This document shows positions 33,135 through 44,459 of a stretch of DNA of 64,000 nt, in pieces. Positions within the stretch are counted from its first letter, which is position 1; the number at the start of each line of letters is the position of its first letter. Below the pieces are notes generated by a model, which was not told where the DNA came from, ran no database searches, and saw only the letters and a program-made list of their open reading frames with translations. A program made the translations under genes and the position numbers. Origin of the DNA: Lindgomyces ingoldianus (lineage: Eukaryota; Ascomycota; Dothideomycetes; Pleosporales; Lindgomycetaceae); the NCBI RefSeq assembly GCF_010093535.1, contig NW_022985205.1:224161-288160 (forward strand), given 5' to 3'.

Positions 33135-33959
33135 ATGTCTGGCATAGGTATTCTCGCGTCTGCGATTATCCGCTCTCTCTTGCTCGGCCTCGATGCCCAT
33201 TTCGGTCCAGACAGCATCGTAAGCTACCACTCGTATGCACCCGGCTTTCATATGCTAAAACCATACAACTAGGACTTGCTCCAGGGAGAAGTTTCGGATA
33301 CTTTGTCTAAGCCCACGTTGAACAACATGTGCGTGTTCTACGTAACCGGAATCCCTGGATCAGTAGATGAAAGCGTCGTCAATATCAACGCATGGGTGAA
33401 ATGCAAGTTTCAACAGCCAGCAAAACCAACTGCAAATCAACTAACATCTGTCACACAGGCGGAGAACAACCATCATTGCTCGGGTCATGGTTGAACGTCC
33501 CAGCCGGCAAGTAAGTCTCGCCCCAGCCAGCAACATCCCGGCCTCGAGATGAGATATCCTAACCCCCCGTCCAGAGATCTCAAAGTCACAGACTCCCGCA
33601 TCGGAGACCTAACCCTTAACTTCCAATCCTCGAAATTCAACACCTTCCCCTTCCCTGGCGATCTTATTATCTACAATTCTGTGTGGACCGACACTGCCTT
33701 TGATTCCGGCATTGGTATGGGCAACTGCATCAACTTCTCTAAGAAGGGCTCTATCATTGGCAAAGACTGCAAGGGTGATAAAGTTGTTACTACAGTTTGC
33801 AACGAAGGTTTTCTAGATGGATCGTATGGTGTGATTAATCATGAGAACATTGTGAAACACGGTTGGATTTATCTTATGGCGGTTCCAGAGCAGGGGGTTA
33901 ATCCGGGGTGTCCGGATCCGGGGAAGAAGGTTAAGAGGGCGTTGGAGTTTAGAGGGTGA
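33135..33959 (+). CDS. Four-exon unrecognised protein, paralogue 2
   Basis: The exons 33135-33218, 33273-33402, 33459-33510 and 33575-33959 have the same lengths and phases as paralogue 1 (84, 130, 52 and 385 bp) and give 216 residues. Intron 2 again uses a GC donor (AAAT|GCAAGT) and CACACAG acceptor. I count about 32 substitutions against paralogue 1, mostly conservative (I/V, K/R, S/T, E/D), with every cysteine and the motifs CVFYVTGIPGS, LLGSWL, GKDCKG and PGCPDPGKK retained. The N terminus is MSGIGILASAIIRSLLLGLD. Function is unknown. Retention of frame, splice sites and cysteines while the neighbours decay argues that it is expressed and selected. Confidence 0.82.
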
Positions 33960-35265
33960 GGGGTTTGAGAGGTTGGAGTGGGGAGGTCTGGGTGGTGCTG
34001 GTTGAGTGTGTACATATGCATGCCATGTCTTTATCTGATTGATTGAATCTGCGACGTTTTATTTCGAGGGATTGCGGCTCTGCCAGCATATCTGCCATTC
34101 GAGTTATTGGAATCAAACACAGTTTCGTTCCTTACCTCTGCCCAAGTTCCCATCTTCACTAGGTGTTCGCGTATAGACACGACTTCGAAGTTCACCCAAT
34201 CTCCCAACGAAAGAGGCTACAACAGTCGAGAGCTAGTTTCCACGGGGGTTTTGATTATTGTGCCATGCAAAAAGCTAGTTACAGTCCAAATTACAACCAA
34301 TAGCAAGAAGATCTGCGCGCGGTTTGCAAAACCAAGTCTTGGCATGCGCGTAGGAGCAAGACACAAAGCTAACTTGTCCACGCAGTTAAAAAAGGATTAA
34401 AAAAGATGTTAAAAACTACTATTATTGCTGTCTGCACTATAGACAATTTTTGCGAGAGCACTCTATGCAAGAAGTATGAAGCGCAGAATGGGGTATAGGA
34501 TAGTATTCATAGACGAATACGGGTTCGAGAAAGGATATATATATGCACTACGGCACGTGACTGGAGATCATGTGCTCGAGACCGGGCCGAGGGCTCTCCG
34601 GGGGGAGTCCGAGGCATGTCTCAGTTAACTGCGACAGCTTTTACTTTATATTATTTAACCCTATTGACTTCTAAATCCTCTCCCTTCTTCTAATTAAGTA
34701 TAAAGGTGTTATAGTAACAAAAGGGCGATCAAAAAGCTGCAAAAGCGGAAAGTAAATAACAAATTGACAAGTATTGAATTGCTTAAACGCTTGAGTGTGG
34801 AAGGATGCCTACAAGGAAGACTGTCAAGAATCGCCCAAAATTAATCATCCCCGAGCCAGGCGACTCCATGGGGTCATTTGGGTTTGCAGCGCGTCCGCAG
34901 ACCCAGTTTGGTAGCCGGGCGATGACATAAGTGGCCAGTCCTGATCAAACCCTGAGGCCCGTTTTAGACTGTAACTTGAGTTTTAAAAAACACAATGGTG
35001 GGAGGTATTGAGCAGGGAGTATGAGGTACAGAGAGGGAATGCAACATAGGGGTGTGAAGAGGGAATAAACAGCAGTGCCCGAGGCAAAGTACGTGCTTAC
35101 AAAATCGACGAGCAGATTATCCTTCCTTTCCAGGAAGAAAGTGGCTAGTCCTGATTAGGAACGATAACAGGCTTTGCTTAGAAGGTCTTGGCAGCGCTAA
35201 TTATATTTAGAGGGAAAAACCACGCAGCAGAAGTAATTTTAACACCCCTAACCGCGTTGTCTTTA
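33960..35265. other. Flank between copy 2 and the transposon island
   Basis: The end of the duplicated block (to about 34340) is followed by non-coding DNA holding a solo LTR at 34451-34636. Words shared with the end of copy 1 (AAAAGGGCGATCAA near 34717 and 27284) hint that the duplication originally reached about 34780 and was interrupted. A short phrase (AGTGGCYAGTCCTGATYA) occurs near 34931 and 35142. No gene is seen. Confidence 0.45.
34451..34636 (-). mobile_element. Solo LTR related to gypsy element B
   Basis: Read on the minus strand this starts TGTCGCAGTTAACTGAGACA and ends CTCTCGCA. It follows the 203-bp LTR of element B (44212-44414, 53123-53325) along its length: ACATGCCTCGGACTC, GGAGAGCCCTCGGCCC, CACGTGCC, the TATATATA stretch, AATACTATCCT and CTGCGCTTCA. 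It is 186 bp, GC-rich and not RIP-mutated, but differs from B by substitutions and small indels. The flanking pentamers are ATTTT (left) and GCTTT (right), which differ by two transitions, so a target duplication is possible but not proven. Confidence 0.75.
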
Positions 35266-35305
35266 CCCGTTTTTCTCGCTTGACGCACGGCCTCACCTGG
35301 CGCAC
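35266..35305. repeat. Left terminal inverted repeat of element D
   Basis: CCCGTTTTTCTCGCTTGACG, then CACGGCCTCACCTGGCGCAC. It pairs with 58931-58970, with one C/G mismatch. TA precedes it. Confidence 0.9.
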
Positions 35306-36454
35306 GGATTTCAGCCAATATCCTCACATAGATTTGAAGCTCTAGAGCTCACTATAATTCGAATTATCGCAAGATTTTGTAGAGTAACAGGCAATAGGGT
35401 ACAGCGAATAAAACTACGTCATTATCTAGTCGCGATACCTAGTAGGAAGGCTGATCTGTCGCCCTCGGCGATTTGTCAGCTGGGGGGCAGCAATAACCTC
35501 TACAACTGATTCCTCATTACCACCATCATTCTAAGGACTAAGAGAATGCTGTTTGCTCCTTTTTTTAGCCTATTTAGCATATTAGATGTCCTTTTAGAGC
35601 TGCGCAGCTGCTAATCTAGCTTACTTATTGTTCTCCTTCTCCTGCTGCTTCTAAGCCTGCTCTTAGAGTTAGATTTTCTTTGCAGTAGCCTTTATGCGCT
35701 GTCTCTTCTCTATAACCTACTCCTTCTCTGCTTTCTTTGCAGCTTTGCACTTAGCATCTTTTTTTTTTTTAAGTCTCTCTGCCTCTGCTACTTCTACTTT
35801 TTTTATTTCTTACTTATAAGCTTACTAGACCTTGTTTAGGCTCTAAAAAATTACTTTACTATTTAGATTAAAAGAAAGTTTAAGCTAAAAAGCTTTACCT
35901 TTTTACTAACACTTCTTCTTATTAACTAGTGCTTTTTTAAGGCCGCAAACCTCTAGTTTTAAGAGGATGTTCTGCGTAGACAGTAAGTAGATTGTTTATA
36001 AAAGCTGCTAAGCCTTAAAGTTATATATGTTGTTAATAACTAATCTTAAAAGCTTAGTAATCTTTCTCTAATCTTTAGCTATTAGCACTAACCTTAAGCT
36101 CTTACTAAAGAAAGGTCTCTTAGCCTTAGAGTTATTAAATTAGTCTAGAATAACATTAAGCTTAAAGAGATAAAAACTGTAGGTTTTAAACCCTAAAAAA
36201 ACGTTCTTAGCAGTAAAAGCTCTCTTCTATGCTGCCTAGAACATGCAGAAGAAATCTCTCTTAGTAATAGTAAAAAAAGCTTAAGATTCTTCTATAAACT
36301 ATGCTATCTTATAAGTATAAGCTTATAAGAGAGGCCTAAACAAGTAAACATTAAGCAGCTAAAGTATATAAGTACTATAAAAAAGATAGATAGCTAAAAA
36401 GATCTTGTTATTATTACAGTACTTAATAAACTTTATGTTTATATAGAATCTATG

Positions 36455-36772
36455 TGTCACGGTATCCTCCCTGGATCCCAGACATAACTGTATTAGACGC
36501 GTACTAGAGTATTATTAGTGCATGTCTAACATAAACACAACACAACACAGACATAAACTTAAGCATAAACTGCCTTAACACTAACTAAACCTAAAACAGG
36601 CTTAATTTATACCTAAAGCGCTTAGACTTCTAAGCTAAGTATTTAATTACTAATTTTCTTCTAAACCTTTTTATTTCTTACACAACGTCTTATACCTACT
36701 ATAATACCTTACATAGTAATTAAACTAGACCTCTATAAAGCTCTATAACCTTACTTATGCATAATTATAACA
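36455..36772 (+). repeat. 5' LTR of C1
   Basis: The outer part keeps GC-rich words (TGTCACGGTATCCTCC, GACGCGTAC). The inner end is TpA-converted (ACTTATGCATAATTATAACA). Confidence 0.9.
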
Positions 36773-36779
36773 TTATATT

Positions 36780-39700
36780 ATGTTAAAACTTTAGCTAAGA
36801 ATAGCCTTTAAATCTAATTTAATAAGCTTAGTACTTATATAACTCTAAGCTATTAAAGTAAGCTAAAAAGCTTTCTAAAAAGCACTTACTTTATAAAAAA
36901 GCTACTATGTTGTAAGCTTTAAAGCTTTTTAAAAAGACTTTAAAAAATAGCTTTATGTTATTAAGTAGTCTATTTTTGCCTTAACTTTTATTATAGTAGT
37001 AGAAACTAAGAACTTACTAGCCTTAAAGCCTACTTAGAAGTCTAGAGATAGCTTAACTTTTTCCTGCCTAACGCTGCCTATAACCTGTAACTTTTTTAAC
37101 TTAGTAATAAAATCTAACTAACTCCCTAATCCCCTGCTATTTAACAGAAAATAAAAAGACCTACTTTTCTTCTTACATAAGCTCTAATATAAACTTAAAA
37201 GAAATATAGACTAATTCCCCTTTAAACACTTTTAGTTACTATATGCCTACTTTTAACTTAACTATAACATAATAGCCTTAATTAACTTACTAATAAATAA
37301 AAATATTATTAACCTAGATTAATTTATAGTGTTTTTATAAGTAACTTATAAAGACTTAAATAAAAAGTTAACAGCTTTAAGTTACCTAAACACTTTATAA
37401 TAATAAAAAAAAAGCTTTACTTTACACTTTACTAAGTTCTGCTAACTTACATTTAATATAGGCCTAAATAAAATAGGTCTAATTATAGCCTTATATAACT
37501 CCCTCTTAACTAAACTGTAACACGCTATAGTAGAAGAACCCCTTCTAAACAACCTTAATGCGTATGTAAACCTAATTGCTACCTACAATAATAACATAAG
37601 GTTCCTCCCTGTACAAGCCCTAATACACCCCTAAACTAGCGCAGTTGTAAATAAGGACCTTAATATAATAAAAATTAATTTAAATTATGCTCTAGTTAGT
37701 TCTAGAAAGTGTAAAAATTATAAAAAGAAAAGTTAATATTTTAAGTGTAGTAAGCATAGTTATATCTTTTAAAACTACTTTATTTCTTTTTCTTAAGTCT
37801 GCGCAAGTAGCGCTGCTAGTACTTATTAAAGATTTTTACTATTCTAATTTTGTTTTTATAAAGGCTTTAACTTATATTTAAGCTTTAATCTCTTTTACTA
37901 CTCTTAACATAGCCACAGCTATAGCAGTAGGAGCCTATAAAAAGGCTTGTCCTAGGGCTAAGTTACCTTCTAGGACTAATTTAACACTAGATCTCTGCTA
38001 ACTTATAGGCTAAGTCCCCTACTAATAACTAAAAGTACTAAGTTAATATTTCTATATATTTATAATAAAAAACTATATTAGCTTTAATATAAGCTCTTAT
38101 TAACTTAAGAGTAAATAGTATAGGTTATATTAATAAAAAACTAGCGCGTAAACTAAATCTTTAATTAACACTGCTTACCTAAATAATTTACTTAACTAGA
38201 TTTAATAAAAAATAACTTAAAAAAAGTTTTATTTTTTATACTATAACTATTATAATTACCTACTAACACTATAAGGAGTAGATTAAACTCTATGTAATAA
38301 ACATAAGATGTTATAACTTAATCCTAAGACAACTATAGCTGTATTAGCATAAAGTTGCTTTTAATTACTAAAAGTAAGTTTTAAACTTTAACTTTTTTTA
38401 ATACTAAGATATATGCTTACGCTTACACTTAAACAACACTTAAATAGCACTTAATATAGAAGGTTTTTAGACCTACTTTCTAATAACCTAAAAAAGAACT
38501 ACCTAAGTAAGGCTAATAAGCTAGGCCTTTTACTAAGATAAGCTATATAAAATAATTTAATAACTACTTAAACTTAAAAAAAAGAAAGCCTTTAAAAAAC
38601 CTTTACTTACCTAATTTAGACATAAACTAGGACTTAAACAGTAAATAGACATCTGCTACATAAAACCTACTCTGTTTGTAACTCTAGCTTAATAACTAGA
38701 TTATAAAATTTACGCAGTTATAATTTCTAATATAGACTAAGCTTTAGCTCCCTAAAAACACACTAACTTAAGAATAATAGTCCTTTAAAACTACTATAAC
38801 TTATTATATGTCTTTTTCTAAGATAAGTCTAATAAGCTTTTAATACAACATCTATATAATTACTAGATAACCTTTAAGCCTAGTAAACAACCTAGTTATA
38901 GGCTACTATATAGGATATTACTAAATAAATTAAAAGTGCTCTAAAAATACTTTAATAAAAACCTAAAAAAAAGTTTATTTAAGCTAGCTCTTTACTAGTA
39001 GCGTTACTTATACTATTTATAAAGAAACCTAGAGGTAGGCTTTAATTCTATGTTAACTACTAAGAACTAAATACTGTTACTATTAAAAACTAATACTTAA
39101 TTCCCTTTTTATAAAAAACTTTAAGCTAACTAAGTAAAGTAAAGTATTTTATAAAGTTAAATATTATTACTGCCTTTAATAAGCTAAAAATAGTAAAGAG
39201 TAATAAGTAGCTAACAGTGTTTTAGACTTAATATAGACTATTTAAGTACTTAGTAATGCCTTTTAGCTTAGCTAACACGCCTAGTACTTTTTAACATTTT
39301 ATAAATAACTTACTCTAACCCTACCTAGACATGTTCTGCACTATGTATATTAATAATATTCTAATCTATAGCAATAGCCTTTTAGAGTATAAACAGCATA
39401 TACACCTAGTGCTAAAGGCTATAGAAGAAGCAGGTCTATAACTTAACATAGATAAATGTAAGTTCTACTAATTAAAGGTTATGTATTTAGAATATGTAAT
39501 CTTTATAGATAGTATTTAAATAGACCTTATTAAGGTTTAAACTATGCTAGATTAGTAATACCTAAAAAATATAAAAAATATTTAAGCTTTTATAAGATTT
39601 ACTAACTTCTACTAATAATTTATTAACAACTTTTTACAGCTAGTAAGCCCTATAATTACACTTACTAAAAAAAGAGTTTAATTTAACTTTAACTTAAATT

Positions 39701-41790
39701 ACTAATAGTTCTTTAACTAGCTAAAGAAAGCCTTTACTAAAGCTCTAATACTCTACTACTTTAACTTTAAACTACTAATACTTATAGAAGCTAATGCCTT
39801 AGACTATGTAGTAGCAGGAGTTTTTTCTTAGACTAAGCTAGATAGGACTATTAGGCCTATTATATACTTTTTAAAAAGAATAAGTTCTATAGAAGGTAAT
39901 TATAAAATTTATAATAAAAAATTACTTACTATAGTACACTACTTTAAATAATAGCAACCTAAACTAGAAGGTGCAGCGCATCTAATACAGGTTCTATTTA
40001 ACTATAAAAACTTGCAGTACTTTGCAACTATAAAACAACTTAGCTACTAATAAGCCTATTAGTCTAAATACTTATTTTATTTTAATTTTAAGATTACTTA
40101 TTATCTTAGTTAAAATAAAGAGAAACTAGATGCCTTTATAAGGCAATCCTAAAACATCCTTGCTTAAGAAAAAGTGTAAAAGGCTTAACACTAAACTTTA
40201 CTTTAACTTAAGCTATTTTTAGACCTTAACTTAAATAAAATAAATTAAATAATTAATTAAATTATTACTAATAAGTATCTAAATAATAAATTTATTTAAA
40301 AAACTTTAGACCTACTTTAAAATAGCACTAGTTAGTTAAAAAAGGTAACACTAGCTAACTATAAAAACTAAAATAGTAAGCTATATTACTATAACTAACT
40401 TATAATTTTTAATTCTAATAAACTAAGAATTAAACTACTCTAAATTATACATAACTTGCCTGTTAGAAAACACTTAGGCAGAGAAAAAACTCTTAACCTA
40501 CTATAAAGAGAGTACTACTAGCCCTACATGTTCTATACTGTACGCTAATACATATTATGTTGCTATACTTGCTGTAAAGCAAAGGCCTTTTAAGAAAGGT
40601 ATAATAGCTTACTTAAACTACTTCTAATCTTTAAATAAGCTTAGAAAGACATATTAATTAATTTTATTATAAACCTACTTCTATTTAAAAAGTATATAAA
40701 TATTATAGTAGTTATTAATTACTTAACTAAGTATTAACACTTAATACTATGTTCCTCTATAACTGCCCTTAATATAGCCTAGTTATTCTACTAATACATA
40801 TAAGTTTACTATAGCCTGCCTAACATAATTATATTAGACAGAGGTACGCAGTTTGTCTTAGCCTTCTAAAACAAACTCTATAAACAGCTCTAAATTATCC
40901 CCTATCTATCTACAGCTTTTTACCTAGAGACTAATAGCTAGACTAAGAACATAAACACTATAATAAAATAAGTCCTATAAGTGTACACAAACTACTAGTA
41001 AAACAACTAGGTAAAATAGTTAGCTATAGCATAGTTTAAAGCTAATAATATAATATTTAAATTAACATAAGTATCCTTATTTTTAGTAAACTATAGATAC
41101 TACCCTTAAATAGAATTTAAACTACTTTTAAATACCCTCTAACTAACTTATTAATCTGTATAAGTAATAAATGTAAATAGACTTATTAATAAAATTTAAA
41201 ATATATTTAAATATGTTTATAAAAAGCTTACATAGGCTTAAGCTTTTTAACAAGAGTACATAAACTAATTCTAAACTTCTACCCCTGCGTATGCAGCTAG
41301 CAAGAAAGTCTAGCTAGACACTAGAAATATCTAAATAAACTAATAATTAAAAAAACTTAATTAAAAAAACCTTAGCCTCTTTATAGTAGCTTATATAGTC
41401 TTATTACACACTTACTAATTAATCCTACCTAACAGCATAAAGATACACCCTGTGTTCTATGTATTATTGCTGCGCTAAGTAGCCTTTAAATCTAACTATC
41501 TACCTAGACAGCTAAACCTGCTACCTAAACTTGTTATTATAAATAATAAACTAGAATATGTTATAAAAGACATTAAATAAATCTAGTTTAATAAAAAAAA
41601 ACATATTTATAAATACTTTATAAAATAGACTAGATATAACAAACTATTATAGAAACCTATAGAAGCTTTATAAGAGAACTTTATAGTAACCTAATTCTAC
41701 ACCTAATACCTATCTAAACTAAACCTGTACTCTAATAAAGACAACTTAATGCTAGAACTACTAATGTAAAGAATTCCCTTCCTAATAAGA
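36780..41790 (+). pseudogene. C1 gag-pol remains (Ty3/gypsy)
   Basis: The plus strand still reads gypsy signatures. The reverse-transcriptase core has SLANTPSTF, then MYINNILIYS with YINN at 39346-39357 where YxDD is required, followed by AIEEAGL, LNIDKCKFY and FIRFTNFY. RNase H follows. The integrase H2C2 region (about 40445-40575) is followed by LDRGTQFV and FYLETNS near 40830-40940. Both catalytic Asp codons of the RT are AAT, which is the G-to-A outcome expected from RIP at TpG sites. Many stops make it non-functional. The gag part before about 38000 is hard to read. Confidence 0.8.
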
Positions 41791-41800
41791 GGGGGGGTAC

Positions 41801-42118
41801 TGTTACAGTATCCTCTCTAGATCCTAGACATAACTATATTAGATGTGTACTAGAGTATTATTAGTGCACGTCTAACATAAACACAACATAACATAGACAT
41901 AAACTTAAGCATAAACTGCCTTAACACTAACTAAACTTAAAATAGGCTTAATTTATACCTAAAGTGCTTAGACTTTTAAGCTAAGTATTTAATTACTAAT
42001 TTTCTTTTAAACCTTCCTGTTCCTTACACAACGTCTTGTACCTACTATAATACCTTACGTAGTAATTAAACTAGACCTCTGTGAAGCTCTATAACCTTAC
42101 TCGTGCATAATCGTGACA
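41801..42118 (+). repeat. 3' LTR of C1
   Basis: The mirror image of the 5' LTR in its mutation pattern: the inner start is converted (TGTTACAGTATCCTCTCTAG), while the outer end keeps CGTAG, CTCGTGCATAATCGTGACA. Confidence 0.9.
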
Positions 42119-42233
42119 CTATGTCTATTAAGGATAAAAAGTTAGTATCTCTACTGCACTTTTAGTTTAGTCTCTCTATTAAAAATTATCTTAAGCTATT
42201 AAAGCCTAAAGTTATTATTAGTTTATTTACTTA

Positions 42234-43365
42234 ACGTACCTAACGGGTTGGCCGGCCACACGGGTTGGCCGGCCACTTTTGCCAAGCCCCCACTAAAACC
42301 ACCCTATTCTCTTGCAAAACAGCCTACTTTAGCCCTATATAGAGTAATACAACATAAGATATTATTTAGAGTCTACTTCTGCTACTTACTTACACGTACG
42401 CAAGTTATGCCTAGTCTAATTGCACTGCCTGCATTGCCTTTAACTTAGCTTACTTTCTTTAGCGCGCACCTGCGTCTTTAGCTTCTTCCTATTACTACGC
42501 GCTCTAAACTCCTTTAGAGTAGTTAGATAAGCTTTATTCTTAACTATTAAGGTCTCTTCTGCCTAAATTTACTTCCTTTTATGTAATTTATGTTGCGTGG
42601 CAGCTTTATTTGCTGCTTAAAGCTCTATAATCTTATAGCCTACTTTATTACGTTAATGCCCTAGATAACTATTATCTACTTTTTATTACCTTGCTATATT
42701 ACCTTTAGCTGTCCTTGTCTCTCTAAAGCTGTAATAACTGCTCTAGTTAATATCTAGCCTATTATAAAGCCTAATTTGTTAAAGTTATACCTGTCTTTAT
42801 CCTAGATACTATACTTAGCTTTTATGTTAGCTACTAGGCAAAACTAGCCCTAGATAACCTCTAGATCCTTATAGAGCGCTCTTTTATAATTATACTTATA
42901 ATTAAACTTTATTATAAACTTAGGGTAGTGCTTAACCTACATACTAGTCTAGTTTAAGCTAACCTGGCCTAGATTACACTCTGTAGGCAAGGAATTAGCT
43001 ATATTAGCTATAGCTGTAAGCTTAAGAGGAAATTTGCGTGTAATAAGCTTAAGTATGTACTTAATAACTACTTTTTTTTTAAGCTTAGTTAGATTCCTTA
43101 ATTTAGGCTAGCATTCTGCTTGTGAAGGCTGTCTAGCGCGTTAATTGCTTAGTGTTGTGTAAGAGACATTATAGATAGCTGCAGCGCGTTGTAAGGAGAG
43201 TTTTAAGTCTTATTTAAGAGCCTAAAGAGCAAGCTATATCTAACGTTCTTTAGAAGATTTAATCTAGTGTTGTTGTTAAGGCATTATGTAGATAGGTAGA
43301 GTTTGGTGGGGGCTTGGCAAAAGTGGCCGGCCAACCTGTGTGGCCGACCAACCCGTTAGGTACGT
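42234..43365 (-). mobile_element. Element E: internally deleted pogo-like Tc1-mariner element (1,132 bp)
   Basis: Terminal inverted repeats of 60 bp (42234-42293, 43306-43365) start ACGTACCTAACGGGTTGG and differ at two C/T positions. Each TIR holds two copies of GGGTTGGCCGGCCAC-like sequence. TA flanks both ends (42232-42233, 43366-43367). The minus strand encodes remains of an HTH plus the start of a DDE domain and then jumps to a C-terminal lysine-rich part, so the catalytic core is missing. It is inserted within element D's transposase. Confidence 0.88.
42470..43300 (-). pseudogene. Element E transposase remains
   Basis: Minus-strand pieces: a helix-turn-helix region (RAAAIYNVS-like, ending QAECWPKLRNLTKL-like after undoing obvious stops), then TRKFPLKLTAIANIAN, HYPKFIIKFNYKYNYKRAL, KDRYNFNKLGFIIG and the TAVIxGI-like junction. 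This is the usual order of a pogo-clade transposase up to the first catalytic block. About 200 residues later in the normal protein are absent, and a short lysine/arginine-rich tail remains (LHKRK, LTTLKEFRARSNRKK). The element could only move with help from a related transposase. Confidence 0.65.
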
Positions 43366-43974
43366 TAAAGATAAGGTAAAGAAAGCTTTATATATCTTAA
43401 GATTAAAGTCCTAAAGCTATAAGTCTTAAATGTTACCTATAACTGCCTAGTAGATAAGGCCTAGAGAGAGAGAGGATCTGTTAGCGCATATATAAGCAAT
43501 TGTTGTTATCTACTTATAGTTGCTGTCCTAAACTATCTGCTTAATCCCACTCTCTTTATACTTCTGCTAGGAGAAGATCTGCTTTATCTTTAAAAGCACT
43601 CTAATTAAGAAGCCCTTTTTATCTATATTGTACATGTTTTCTAGCTAGATATTGTATTATTTAATCTTACGCTTTAGGAGATTAAAATATACTGCGTATT
43701 TAAAGGCAGAATTAGCTCTCTTCCTCTCCTTGTTAATGCTAGTAGTCTACTTTAATACTAGGTTAACTTAGTAATGCTTAAGAAACTAGTCTAGCCACAA
43801 GCTCCCTACCTGTTTGCTGCTTATTTTAGTAGCAAAGTTGCGTAGCATGTTTCTTGTAGAGGGTAGCCCTTACTTACACAGTCTCTTAATGTATTCTAAG
43901 AGCTCCCTCTTCTAACAGTTGTTTAAAAGTTGTTAATTCTTATATTGCTCTGCACAGGAGCCTTAGACCCTGCG

Positions 43975-44211
43975 TGTCACGGTATCCTCCCTGGATCCTA
44001 GACATAACCGTATTAGACGCGTACTAGAGTATTATTAGTGCACGTCTGACATGAACACAACACAACACAGACATAAACTTAAGCATAAACTGCTTTAACA
44101 CTAACTAAACCTAAAATAGGCTTAATTTATACCTAAAGCGCTTAGACTTCTAAGCTAAGTATTTAATTACTAATTTCCTCTTAAACTTTCCTGTTCCTTA
44201 CATAACATCTT
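43975..44211 (+). repeat. 5' LTR of C2, first part (interrupted)
   Basis: The first 237 bp of the LTR, starting TGTCACGGTATCCTCC, ending ACATAACATCTT where element B begins. The last five bases are the B target duplication. Confidence 0.9.
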
Positions 44212-44414
44212 TGTCACGGTCAACTTGGACATGCCTCGGACTCTCCCCGGAGAGCCCTCGGCCCAGCCTTGGGCACATGACGTCCCGTCACGTGCCCTAG
44301 CACATATATATATATCTTCTTACAAACCCCTAAGTCTCCTTAAGGATTTATCTATTAATACTATCCTGTACCCCCTTCTGCGCTTTACGCTTTCTGCTTT
44401 ACAGTGCTCTTATA
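44212..44414 (+). repeat. 5' LTR of element B
   Basis: The outer start is GC-rich and intact (CATGCCTCGGACTCTCCCC), and the inner end is converted (GCTTTACAGTGCTCTTATA). It contains a TATATATATA run. Confidence 0.9.
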
Positions 44415-44459
44415 ATTTAAATTCTTTATACTCTTTTATAGAGACGCAGTTAGTTTAAA

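Larger units (their letters stand above)
29785..34340. repeat. Segmental duplication, copy 2 (shorter, more decayed)
   Basis: Direct-orientation partner of 20430-27330. Homology begins at GAGGCGGGCCGATCCCAGAAAG and ends near 34330. Relative to copy 1 it lacks about 2.3 kb (21300-23615 of copy 1), which fuses But2 remains to the middle of the Lys-rich gene at about 30660, and about 150 bp near 32400. Of the three genes in the block only the four-exon gene is intact here. Confidence 0.85.
36455..42118 (+). mobile_element. Element C1: Ty3/gypsy LTR retrotransposon, RIP-degraded (5,664 bp)
   Basis: The LTRs are 318 bp each (36455-36772 and 41801-42118), start TG and end CA, with inverted tips TGTCACG...CGTGACA. 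The 5-bp target duplication CTATG is at 36450-36454 and 42119-42123. A polypurine tract (AAGAGGGGGGG) precedes the 3' LTR. Gag-pol decayed by TpA-type changes reads on the plus strand, with reverse transcriptase before integrase, the order of Ty3/gypsy elements. It is inserted into the transposase of element D. Confidence 0.93.

Noticed and set aside
36600..42000. Possible centromere or AT-isochore function for the AT-rich block
   Set aside because: The composition is fully explained by RIP of nested transposons; nothing in the sequence itself indicates a centromere.
42248..42448. Open frame at the left end of element E
   Set aside because: It runs through the terminal inverted repeat and RIP-mutated sequence; the real transposase reads on the other strand.
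44225..44458. Open frame within the 5' LTR of element B (and its twin at 53169-53387)
   Set aside because: It lies entirely in LTR sequence plus flanks; both copies exist only because the LTR is duplicated.
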